64,000 bases of DNA from Saprospiraceae bacterium (GTDB lineage Bacteria > Bacteroidota > Bacteroidia > Chitinophagales > Saprospiraceae), in contig JAHBTW010000014.1 in assembly GCA_019638385.1 (NCBI GenBank), forward strand, positions 62,001-126,000. Reading direction: 5' to 3'. A model generated the notes under the pieces. It did no database searches. It saw nothing but the letters and a program-made list of their open reading frames with translations, and had not been told where the DNA came from. Each line of letters starts with the position of its first letter. Position 1 is the stretch's first letter. Below, one piece after another: positions 33,897 through 41,958 of this stretch. Position numbers and translations under genes: made by a program.

Positions 33897-35817
33897 TTTT
33901 TTTCCAATTGCTCACAATGATCCATCCCGCTACAGCGGCTACTGCAAAGCCGGCCAAAGCGGGCAGCCATTCGCCGTACAACAGATACCCCATTGCGAAC
34001 AGCAAGCCGTACACCATAAAGCAGCCCGCTATCATGCAGGCGAGTTCGCGCGGGAGTTTGCCGGGAGGCATCGCCTCCACCGATAGTTGTCCGTTTTTCT
34101 GCGCCTGCTCAATAACAGGGCGCCAACCGCCGGCATGCGGGCGAATGAGTTTGTAAAAACTCAACAACACCGGTTGCGCCGTGGGGCGGGTGAACAACGT
34201 CACGCCCACCCAGGCCACCGTGGTGACGGCCACGCCGAGGACCAACTTGACGTGATCGGGCAACGACTGACCGAAATCGGAAAACTGAAAATACAGGGCC
34301 ACGAAAAAAGATACGATCATGGCCGTAATTTCGCTGTACGCGCTGATGCGCCACCAAAACCAGCGCAGAATAAAGATGAGGCCCGTGCCTGCGCCGATTT
34401 GCAACAGAATATTGAACGCGCCGAGCGCGCTGCTCAGCCGCAGGGCCAGCAAGGCGGAAAGGAGCATCAATACTACGGTAGAAAGGCGCCCCATCAGCAC
34501 CAATTGTTTGTCGCTCGCTTCCGGCACGAGGAAGCGCCGGTAAAAGTCGTTGACGATGTACGAGGCCCCCCAGTTGAGGTGCGTGCTGATGGTGGACATG
34601 AACGCCGCAATGAGCGCCGCAATGAGCAACCCCAGCAGTACCGGCGGCAGTTTGCCCAGCATGGCCGGAAACGCGAGGTCGTGACCGATTTTATCGTCGG
34701 GGATGAGATTTTCGGGGAACGCCTGCCGCAACGCCGTCAATCCGCCGGCCTGAAAACGAAGCGCCTGCACCTTGGCCCGCTCCTCCTCACTGACACTGCC
34801 GGGATTGGTCTTCATGGCTTGCACAATCGTTGCTATGCCGTCTGTTTTTAGCGCGGCGTCCGCTGCCTGACGCGTCTGCGGCGCGTCCATTGGGAACACC
34901 ATAAGAGAGGCAAGTGCAATCAGAATCCAGGGCCAGGGGCGCAGGGCGTAGTGCGCGATGTTGAAAAACAAGGTAGCGCCCACGGCATTTTTTTCGTCTT
35001 TGGCCGAGAGCATCCGCTGCACAATGTAGCCGCCGCCGCCCGGCTCGGCGCCGGGATACCACACGCTCCACCACTGCACCGCCAGGGGTATGATGAGCAA
35101 TACGATGAGATTGCTTTTGTCATTGAAATCGGGCAGGAAGTTCAATTTGCCGGCCACGGCTTCATTTTGCAGGAGATTGCTCAAACCGCCCACTTCCGGC
35201 AAGTTCAGCACATACACGGCGGCCAGTACCATGCCGGTCATAGCGAGAATGAATTGAAAAAAATCGGTCCAGATCACCCCGCGCAAACCGCCGAGCATGG
35301 TGTACAACACCGTCACCGATCCGGCAATGAGCAGGGTTTTTTCGGGCGTCCAGCCCAACAGCACCCCGCCTATTTTGATGGCCGCCAGCGATACCGTAGC
35401 CATGATGGCCACATTGAAAAACACGCCGAGATAAATGGCCCGGAAGCCCCGCAGGAACGTGGCCGCTTTGCCGCTGTAGCGCAGTTCGTAAAACTCCAGA
35501 TCGGTGAGAATGCCGGAACGCCGCCACAGCCGCGCATACACAAACACCGTGAGCATGCCCGTGAGCAAAAAAGCCCACCACACCCAGTTGCCGGCAATGC
35601 CGTTGGTGCGCACAATGTCGGTCACCAAATTGGGCGTATCGCTCGAAAAGGTAGTAGCCACCATCGAGAAGCCGAGCAGCCACCAGGGCATGTTGCGACC
35701 GGAGAGGAAATACTCCGAAAAACTTTTCCCGGCGCGGCGCGAAGCCAGCAGGCCGATGAGCATGGACAAAGCGAAAAAGGCAATGATGATGCCCCAGGCG
35801 GTAGCGGTTAATTGCAT
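33886..35817 (-). CDS. Sodium:solute symporter family protein
   Basis: This 643-residue transporter of the SSS family couples substrate uptake to sodium. It has 13-14 hydrophobic helices, the early segment FSEYFLSGRNMPWWLLGFSMVATTFSSDTP and YTMLGGLRGVIWTDFFQFIL, which is the family signature region. I use ATG 35817; the upstream part of the open frame (to 35943) lies inside nagB. It is 20 bp downstream of the NagB-PIG-L gene and so co-transcribed with it, which points to an amino sugar or a related compound as substrate (inference). Confidence 0.92.
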   Translation of the reverse strand: MQLTATAWGIIIAFFALSMLIGLLASRRAGKSFSEYFLSGRNMPWWLLGFSMVATTFSSDTPNLVTDIVRTNGIAGNWVWWAFLLTGMLTVFVYARLWRRSGILTDLEFYELRYSGKAATFLRGFRAIYLGVFFNVAIMATVSLAAIKIGGVLLGWTPEKTLLIAGSVTVLYTMLGGLRGVIWTDFFQFILAMTGMVLAAVYVLNLPEVGGLSNLLQNEAVAGKLNFLPDFNDKSNLIVLLIIPLAVQWWSVWYPGAEPGGGGYIVQRMLSAKDEKNAVGATLFFNIAHYALRPWPWILIALASLMVFPMDAPQTRQAADAALKTDGIATIVQAMKTNPGSVSEEERAKVQALRFQAGGLTALRQAFPENLIPDDKIGHDLAFPAMLGKLPPVLLGLLIAALIAAFMSTISTHLNWGASYIVNDFYRRFLVPEASDKQLVLMGRLSTVVLMLLSALLALRLSSALGAFNILLQIGAGTGLIFILRWFWWRISAYSEITAMIVSFFVALYFQFSDFGQSLPDHVKLVLGVAVTTVAWVGVTLFTRPTAQPVLLSFYKLIRPHAGGWRPVIEQAQKNGQLSVEAMPPGKLPRELACMIAGCFMVYGLLFAMGYLLYGEWLPALAGFAVAAVAGWIIVSNWKKING

Positions 35818-35837
35818 GGTGATGGCGTATTTTTGAT

Positions 35838-37763
35838 TTAAAACTTCCAACGTCGAAATGCTTCCATTGCCTCGTATTCGGCCAGACCAAGCGTGCGGTA
35901 GATGCGGGCGGTGTCGCGGTTGCGCTGTTCGGCGCGTTGCCAAAACTCGCGGTCGTCGCTGCCGGGGAAGGGCGGCTGATCCTTTTGGCTTTGGTGCATA
36001 AAGATGGCCCGGCGCTTGCGCTCCAATTGTTTGGGACTGATGGGCACGGCCATTTCTATTTCGTCAATGCTCCACTCGTGCCAGGCGCCGCGGTAGAGCC
36101 AGAGCCAACAATCTGTCATCCAGGGCCGGTCGGCCAATTGCCGGAAGGCTTCAAAAATGGCGTCCAGACACACCCGGTGCGTGCCGTGCGGATCGGCGAG
36201 GTCGCCGGCGGCATATACCTGATGGGGTTTTACCTTTTCCATCAGGTCGGCTATGATGCGCACATCTTCTTCGCCGATGGGCTTTTTGCGGGTGCGGCCG
36301 GTTTCGTAAAACGGCATATCCAGGAAGTGGATGCGGTCGTCGCTGAGGCCGCAAAACCGGGCGCCTGCACGAGCTTCGCCCCGGCGGATATAGCCTTTGA
36401 TTTTGCGCACCTCCTCAATGTCGGTTTCCTGTGCGCGCTTGTTGTCCAAAGATTGCATCACCGTTTGATACAAGGTTTGGATGTGTTCGCTGCCGGCGCC
36501 GGTAGCCTGCGTAAATTCCTGTACAAATTCCATAAACCGGCGGGCATCGTAGTCGTGTACGGCTATGTTGCCCGATGTTTGATACGCCACATGCACCTCG
36601 TGCCCCTGCTCCACCAATCGCAAAAAGGTGCCGCCCATAGAGATGACATCGTCGTCGGGGTGGGGACTAAAAATGATGACGCGCTTTTTGGCCGGTTTGG
36701 CGCGTTCGGGGCGATTGCTGTCGTCGGCATTGGGTTTGCCGCCGGGCCAGCCGGTGATGGTGTGTTGCAGGCGATTGAAAATGCGAATGTTGATGTTGTA
36801 GGCGTCGTCATATTCGATGGTGAGATCGCTGAGGTTGTTTTCGCTGTAATCCTCCTCGGTGAGTTTGAGAATGGGTTTACCGGTTTTGAGCGACAGCCAC
36901 ACCACGGCTTTGCACACTAAGTCTTCATCCCAATTGCACATGCCCACGAGCCAGGGCGTTTTGATGCGGGTCAGTTCCTCGCAAGCGGCCACATCGGCAT
37001 ACACCTTTACGTTGGAATGGCGCTGCAAGAAAGTGGCCGGAACGGAGGGCGTCACAGGGCCTTCCACGGCCTCCCGCAAAATGAGCGCTTTATGACTGCC
37101 CCAGGCCATGAGGTATATGGAATGCGCCTTCATAATGCTGCCGATGCCCATCGTGATGGCGCGGTACGGCACTTCCTCTTCGCTGTTGAAATCCTTGACG
37201 GCATCGCGGCGGGTAAGGCCGTCCAAGCGCACCAATCGGGTTTTGGAATCTTCCCAGGAACCGGGTTCGTTGAAACCGATATGCCCAGTGCGGCCGATGC
37301 CGAGGAGTTGTATGTCAATGCCGCCGTGCTGGTCTATCAGTTTTTCATAGCGCTCGCACCAGGTTTCCACCTCTTCCATCGGAACGGCCCCATCGGGGAT
37401 GTGTATGTTTTTGGGATCAATGTCCACATGATCAAAGAGGTACTCGCGCATGAAGCGCACATAGCTTTGCTGTGCTTCGGGCTGCATGGGGTAGTACTCG
37501 TCCAGATTGAAAGAAACGACGTTTTTGAAACTCAACCCTTCCTCGCGGTGCAGACGCACCAGCTCGGCATACACTTGTATGGGCGAAGAGCCGGTGGCTA
37601 AGCCCAGCACGATTTTTTCACCGTCTTGTTGTTTTTGCCGAATGGCCAATGCGATGGAACGCGCCAAATGAACGGAGCCTTCCCGCGGGTCGTGCCACAC
37701 TTTTACGGGGATTTTCTCCAAAGACCGCAGTTGGTATTTCAATGTGCTTGCTTTGTCTTGCAT
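35838..37763 (-). CDS. nagB: Glucosamine-6-phosphate deaminase fused to a PIG-L/LmbE deacetylase-like domain
   Basis: NagB converts glucosamine-6-phosphate to fructose-6-phosphate and ammonia. This 641-residue protein is about 2.4 times the length of E. coli NagB. Residues 1-280 form the deaminase (GLATGSSPIQVY at 54-65, NLDEYY with Asp88, GIGRTGHIGFNEPGS at 155-169). The usual active-site Asp of GxGxDGHI is Thr159 here, while His161 and Glu166 are kept; I believe this is common in the long Bacteroidota form. After a linker, residues from about 360 form a PIG-L/LmbE zinc deacetylase-like domain with PHPDDD near 370 and a second zinc motif HGTH near 527. First gene of an operon with a sodium symporter. 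Confidence 0.93.
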   Translation of the reverse strand: MQDKASTLKYQLRSLEKIPVKVWHDPREGSVHLARSIALAIRQKQQDGEKIVLGLATGSSPIQVYAELVRLHREEGLSFKNVVSFNLDEYYPMQPEAQQSYVRFMREYLFDHVDIDPKNIHIPDGAVPMEEVETWCERYEKLIDQHGGIDIQLLGIGRTGHIGFNEPGSWEDSKTRLVRLDGLTRRDAVKDFNSEEEVPYRAITMGIGSIMKAHSIYLMAWGSHKALILREAVEGPVTPSVPATFLQRHSNVKVYADVAACEELTRIKTPWLVGMCNWDEDLVCKAVVWLSLKTGKPILKLTEEDYSENNLSDLTIEYDDAYNINIRIFNRLQHTITGWPGGKPNADDSNRPERAKPAKKRVIIFSPHPDDDVISMGGTFLRLVEQGHEVHVAYQTSGNIAVHDYDARRFMEFVQEFTQATGAGSEHIQTLYQTVMQSLDNKRAQETDIEEVRKIKGYIRRGEARAGARFCGLSDDRIHFLDMPFYETGRTRKKPIGEEDVRIIADLMEKVKPHQVYAAGDLADPHGTHRVCLDAIFEAFRQLADRPWMTDCWLWLYRGAWHEWSIDEIEMAVPISPKQLERKRRAIFMHQSQKDQPPFPGSDDREFWQRAEQRNRDTARIYRTLGLAEYEAMEAFRRWKF

Positions 37764-37823
37764 AAGCTGCTCAAGTTTAAGTGCCGGAAAGTGGTCGTAA
37801 AAGTAAAAAAAAGCGCACTAACT

Positions 37824-37920
37824 TGTCATTCCGTACCACGCTGCGGCGTGGGGAGGAATCTACAACGTCACGCTGGGCGCGGGCATGGGTGTGAGCAGAT
37901 TCCTACGCTACGGAATGACA
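37824..37920. repeat. 97-bp inverted-repeat element in the nagB-prmC gap
   Basis: TGTCATTCCGTA at 37824-37835 is perfectly complementary to TACGGAATGACA at 37909-37920. A second complementary block, AGGAATCT against AGATTCCT, lies inside, and the left half also holds a hairpin CCACGC-TGCG-GCGTGG. It looks like a small MITE-like element. The rest of the gap (37764-38006) shows nothing else, except another TGTCATTCC near 37990. Confidence 0.6.
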
Positions 37921-38006
37921 GGGTGGGTGGTGAGTGGTGTGCCGGCACTCACCGTGGTAGCCCATTGCCCTCTTCCTTCCGCAGCGCCATGTCATTCCAC
38001 AGCGTG

Positions 38007-38852
38007 CTACCTTGTCCTCCCGGCCCTGCACATCCTCAGCTTCCCCTGCATATCCTCCCGCAACACGATCTCCTCAAAGCCGCCATCCCGCAACAGCGCC
38101 GCTACCTCCTCCGCCCGGAATTCATTGATTTCATAAAACAACTGTCCGCCGGGGAGGAGCGCCTGCCGGGCGAATTGAGCGATAGCGCGATAAAACCGCA
38201 GCGGGTCTTCATCCGACACAAAAAGTGCCGCTTCCGGCTCAAACCGGAGCACCTGCTCCGGCATGAGCGCGCGCTCCGCGACGGGGATGTACGGCGGATT
38301 GGAAAGAATGATATCAAAGCGGCCCAAAGCGGCCCAAAGCGCTTCGTCGAGGATGTCCTGTTGGATAAACTGCACCGCACATTGCAGGCGCCGGGCGTTT
38401 TCCCGTGCCAATTGCAAAGCGACCTCGCTCGCATCCACGGCGCTTAGCGCCCAGTCGGGGCGTTTCTTTTTGAGCGTTACCGCAATGCAGCCGCTACCCG
38501 TGCCGATGTCTAAAACCGTCCGTTTTGAACCGACGGGATGCGTTTCCAACACCCAATGCACGAGTTCTTCCGTTTCCGGGCGAGGTATGAGCGCGCGCGC
38601 ATCGGTGGCAAACACCAATCCGTAAAAGTGGGTATTGCCGACGACGTATTGAACCGGCTCGCCCTCCAAAAGGCGCTCGGTCCATGTTGCCAATACTGTT
38701 TTTTGGTGGTCCGAAAGCATGGCATCGCCGGGCACAATGCGCAATTGCAACAATTCTTCCAGCACAATGCGCGCTATGCTGCGCGCCTCGCCTTCGTCAT
38801 AGCGGGCTTGCAGTTGTTGTGCGAGTTGATGACGCGCCTGAGTGGAAGTCAT
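38007..38852 (-). CDS. prmC: Peptide chain release factor N5-glutamine methyltransferase PrmC
   Basis: PrmC methylates the glutamine of the GGQ motif in release factors RF1 and RF2, raising termination efficiency. The 281-residue protein has the helical N-terminal RF-binding domain, the linker PRPETEELV (90-98), the SAM-binding motif VLDIGTGSGCIA (113-124) and the substrate glutamine-binding NPPY at 185-188 (SNPPYIP). It lies 17 bp downstream of nspC and is probably co-transcribed with it. Confidence 0.95.
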   Translation of the reverse strand: MTSTQARHQLAQQLQARYDEGEARSIARIVLEELLQLRIVPGDAMLSDHQKTVLATWTERLLEGEPVQYVVGNTHFYGLVFATDARALIPRPETEELVHWVLETHPVGSKRTVLDIGTGSGCIAVTLKKKRPDWALSAVDASEVALQLARENARRLQCAVQFIQQDILDEALWAALGRFDIILSNPPYIPVAERALMPEQVLRFEPEAALFVSDEDPLRFYRAIAQFARQALLPGGQLFYEINEFRAEEVAALLRDGGFEEIVLREDMQGKLRMCRAGRTR

Positions 38853-38869
38853 GGATACGGCGGCATTTA

Positions 38870-40006
38870 TCAGGACAAGCGATCGCGGTAATCTTCGTAG
38901 CGGAAACGGCGTACAATGTCCAACTCGCCGGTTTCGCGGAGGATGCAGATATCGGGATGCCGTACGCCGTTGAACATGGTCGTTTTCACCATCGTATAAT
39001 GGATCATGTCTTCAAAAACGATGCGATCGCCGGGTTGCAATGCTTTGTCAAAACTGTATTCGAGCATGTAATCGCCGGCGAGACAACTCACCCCGCCGAG
39101 GCGATAGGAAGGCTTGCCGGGTGTCGGGTCGGCAGCCCCGCGCACCCGCGGGCGGTAGGGCATTTCCAAGGTATCGGGCATGTGTGCGGTGAAGGATACG
39201 TCCAGGATGGCTGTTTTGACGCCCCGACTCTCCACGATGTCCAATACCGTCGCCGTCAGCACGCCGGTTTCCCAGGCAATAGCGCTGCCCGGCTCCAGGA
39301 TCACTTCGAGATGGGGGTAGCGGCGCCGGAAATTGTGCAGCAGCGCTACGAGGTGCGCCGTGTCGTAGCCTTTGCGGGTCATGAGGTGGCCGCCGCCAAA
39401 ATTGACCCATTTCAATTGCGGCAAAAACCGCCCGAACCGCTCCTCAAATGCCGCCAGTACTTTTTCCAGATCGAACGAACTCGATTCGCAAAGGGTGTGA
39501 AAATGGAGCCCCTCCACACCTTCGGGCAAGCCGCCGGCAAAAGCGTCCGACACTTCGCCGAGGCGCGAGCCGGGCGCGCAGGGGTTGTACATGGCCACTT
39601 CTACTTCCGAATATTCGGGGTTGACCCGGATGCCGGCGGAAATTTTTTCGGGGTGAGCGTGCAATTGCACCGCATAGCGCCGGTATTGCGCTACGGAGTT
39701 GAAGGTAATATGACTGCTGTACCGCATCATTTCTTCAAACTCATCGGGCAGGTAGGCCACGGCGTAGGTGTGCGCCCTGCAACCCATTTCCTCAAAAATG
39801 AGTCGCGCTTCGTGGAGACTGCTCGCCGTAGCGCCGCTGAGGTAGCGCTTCACAAAGGGAAACACACTCCACATCGCAAAGCCTTTCAGCGCCAATATAA
39901 TGGATACGCCGGCCTCCTGTTGTACGGATTGAATGAGTTCGAGGTTGGTGCGGAGTTTGCGCTCCTCCAGAATGTACGCCGCCGGAGCAGGTGATGTATA
40001 GTTCAT
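38870..40006 (-). CDS. nspC: Carboxynorspermidine decarboxylase
   Basis: NspC is a PLP-dependent alanine-racemase-fold decarboxylase that makes norspermidine or spermidine from the carboxy form, in the alternative polyamine route. The 378-residue protein has the PLP lysine at Lys41 (IILALKGFAMW), YLSGATASSLHEA, HFHTLCES and the glycine-rich phosphate loop NFGGGHL. Cysteine in a GGVSCLAGDYM segment supplies the second-subunit catalytic residue typical of this fold. Its partner carboxynorspermidine dehydrogenase is not in the window. A promoter candidate lies at 40035-40064. Confidence 0.93.
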   Translation of the reverse strand: MNYTSPAPAAYILEERKLRTNLELIQSVQQEAGVSIILALKGFAMWSVFPFVKRYLSGATASSLHEARLIFEEMGCRAHTYAVAYLPDEFEEMMRYSSHITFNSVAQYRRYAVQLHAHPEKISAGIRVNPEYSEVEVAMYNPCAPGSRLGEVSDAFAGGLPEGVEGLHFHTLCESSSFDLEKVLAAFEERFGRFLPQLKWVNFGGGHLMTRKGYDTAHLVALLHNFRRRYPHLEVILEPGSAIAWETGVLTATVLDIVESRGVKTAILDVSFTAHMPDTLEMPYRPRVRGAADPTPGKPSYRLGGVSCLAGDYMLEYSFDKALQPGDRIVFEDMIHYTMVKTTMFNGVRHPDICILRETGELDIVRRFRYEDYRDRLS

Positions 40007-40034
40007 GTATGATGTTGTGTTGTCGGTTCGGGGG

Positions 40035-40064
40035 CGAAGATAAGACGTAGAATTCAGGGGGCAA
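40035..40064 (-). promoter_or_regulatory. Candidate nspC-prmC promoter
   Basis: On the minus strand TTG (40064-40062) and TATCTTCG (40042-40035) are exactly 19 bp apart. The -7 box differs from TAnnTTTG by one base. The leader would be about 25 nt. Confidence 0.45.
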
Positions 40065-40162
40065 GTCCGATACCGAATGCCCGTAGTTATTTTAATTTCA
40101 TTCTTATCGGAATAAGTTTACGCGTTTTTACCGGGGCGCCGTCCATTTCCCCCGGTTTCGGT

Positions 40163-41578
40163 TTACCCCCGTTCGCTCAGGCTCATTTTGATCTTGCGCT
40201 CCAGTTCTGCCACCGTGTCTTTAAAGAACGGATCGGTTTCCATTAAATCCTGCACGGTTTTGCAAGAATAGATGACAGTGCTGTGGTCGCGGCCGCCGAA
40301 ATTTTCTCCAATGGCCTTCAGCGATTTATCGGTCATGTTTTTAGCCAGATACATGGACAACTGGCGAGCGATGACGATGGAACGCTTGCGCGTTTCGCCC
40401 TGCAATTTTTCTACGGGTAATTTGAAGTGTTCTGCAACGAGTTTTTGAATGGATTCGACCGTGATTTCTTTGTTGATTTGGGTGACAAAACTTTGAATGA
40501 CCTCTTTGGCAAGATTGATGTCTATTTCGCGGCGGTTGAGGGAAGACTGGGCGATGAGCGAGATGAGCACGCCTTCCAACTCTCGGATATTGGACTGTAT
40601 GTGGTAGCAGATAAACTCCGATACGTTTTGCGGCAGGTCAACGCCTTGCCGGCTCATTTTGGTTTCCAGAATGGCGATGCGTGTTTCGAGGTCCGGCGCT
40701 TGCAGATCGGCGGTGAGGCCCCATTTGAAACGCGAGATGAGGCGGTCTTCGATGCCCTCGAGATCTTTGGGAGGGCGATCGGAGGTCATCACGATTTGGC
40801 GCCCGCTCTGGTGCAACTGGTTGAAGATGTTGAAGAAAATCTCCTGCATCTTGAACTTGTTGGCAAAGAACTGGATGTCGTCAATGATGAGCACGTCAAT
40901 CATCTGATAAAAATTGATCACATCGCCCACTGCGTTGTTGCGAATGGCGTTGATCACCTGATTAGTGAAGTTCTCGGAAGATACATAGAGCACCAACTTG
41001 TTGGGCACGCGCTCCACGATGTCGTTGCCGATGGCTTGCGCAAGGTGGGTTTTGCCGAGGCCCGTGGCGCCGTATATAACCAAAGGATTGAAAGCCGTAC
41101 CGCCCGGTTTTTTGGCAATAGCGAGGCCGGCCGAGCGCGCCAGGCGGTTGCAGTCGCCTTCAATAAATGAATCGAAGGTGTACGATGTGTTCAGTTGAGG
41201 ATCAATCCGCATCTTTTTGATGCCGGGAATAACGAAAGGGTTTTTGATCGTCTCCGCCTCTACCATGCCGGGCACATAGGATTCCGCTCTGGCCGGCGTG
41301 GCGGTGATGGGGTGATTGGTGCTGCCGCCCATAAGGATTTGGTATTCCAAACGGCCCCGGTCGCCCAGTTCTTTGCGAATAGAGGTTTTAAGCAAGTTCA
41401 CATAGTGTTCTTCCAGCCATTCGTAAAAGAATTTGTTGGGCACCTGAATGGTCAGTGCATTGTCTTGCAGTCTTACTGCTTTGATGGGCTCGAACCAGGT
41501 TTTAAAACTCTGCATGTTAACGTTCCTGCGAATCATTTGCAGACAACTTTCCCATACCGTCGCATGATCTCTCATCAT
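40163..41578 (-). CDS. dnaA: Chromosomal replication initiator protein DnaA
   Basis: DnaA binds DnaA boxes at oriC and opens the origin. The 471-residue protein has domain I (about 1-75, VWESCLQMIRRNVNMQSFKTWFEPI), a short linker with Thr/Pro-rich sequence, the AAA+ domain with Walker A GATGLGKT at 170-177 and Walker B VLIIDDIQFF near 232, and the C-terminal DNA-binding domain with GGRDHSTVIYSCKTV near 437. It stands alone, flanked by nspC (same strand) and the divergent efflux genes; dnaN and gyrB are not adjacent. Confidence 0.97.
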   Translation of the reverse strand: MMRDHATVWESCLQMIRRNVNMQSFKTWFEPIKAVRLQDNALTIQVPNKFFYEWLEEHYVNLLKTSIRKELGDRGRLEYQILMGGSTNHPITATPARAESYVPGMVEAETIKNPFVIPGIKKMRIDPQLNTSYTFDSFIEGDCNRLARSAGLAIAKKPGGTAFNPLVIYGATGLGKTHLAQAIGNDIVERVPNKLVLYVSSENFTNQVINAIRNNAVGDVINFYQMIDVLIIDDIQFFANKFKMQEIFFNIFNQLHQSGRQIVMTSDRPPKDLEGIEDRLISRFKWGLTADLQAPDLETRIAILETKMSRQGVDLPQNVSEFICYHIQSNIRELEGVLISLIAQSSLNRREIDINLAKEVIQSFVTQINKEITVESIQKLVAEHFKLPVEKLQGETRKRSIVIARQLSMYLAKNMTDKSLKAIGENFGGRDHSTVIYSCKTVQDLMETDPFFKDTVAELERKIKMSLSERG

Positions 41579-41958
41579 TCTCCAGTGCTTTTAATAGGCG
41601 CGTTAGGCCATAGTTTGACAAAAAACTTTAGCTTGAGAGCCAAGTCCAGCGTGGTATCAGTAGATTAAGTATAATTGCAGTCAACAACTTAAGACAGGTG
41701 CCTTATTCAGTAAGAAAAGCCTTGGTGCGGCGTTTTTCTTTTTTTACCGGGGCAACAAAGATGGGGACAAAGAATCAATTCCACAACGTAATCACAATAC
41801 CTTTTTCAAATTTTTTTTTCGCTAATCTTAAGAAGCCTTGCGGTTGTTGGATTTAACCAAAAAAACAATGACCTTGCAGCAAAATTTGGCTGTTCGGGAT
41901 AATGCACCCCCGGCTTGAAGTGTTTGAACGTAAATCATTTGGGTCAAAATCAGTCCGT
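41579..41958. other. Divergent intergenic region upstream of dnaA
   Basis: This AT-rich gap separates dnaA from the divergent adaptor gene. I looked for an origin and found no match to TTATCCACA-type DnaA boxes on either strand and no clear 13-mer repeats, so I do not call oriC here. There is no clear gene either; the only notable structure is the T-rich run near 41738-41750 and an A/T-rich stretch around 41803-41830. Confidence 0.5.

Noticed and set aside
35937..36920. Plus-strand open frame (327 residues) opposite nagB
   Set aside because: Antisense shadow of the fused NagB-PIG-L protein.
38325..38345. Tandem 10-bp repeat inside prmC
   Set aside because: Two short copies within a normal reading frame; the protein is intact and family-like there, so I treat it as chance.
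38684..39994. Long plus-strand open frame (436 residues) opposite nspC
   Set aside because: It is the antisense of a gene with a full set of PLP-decarboxylase motifs; its translation has no recognisable domain and arises from GC-rich codon bias.
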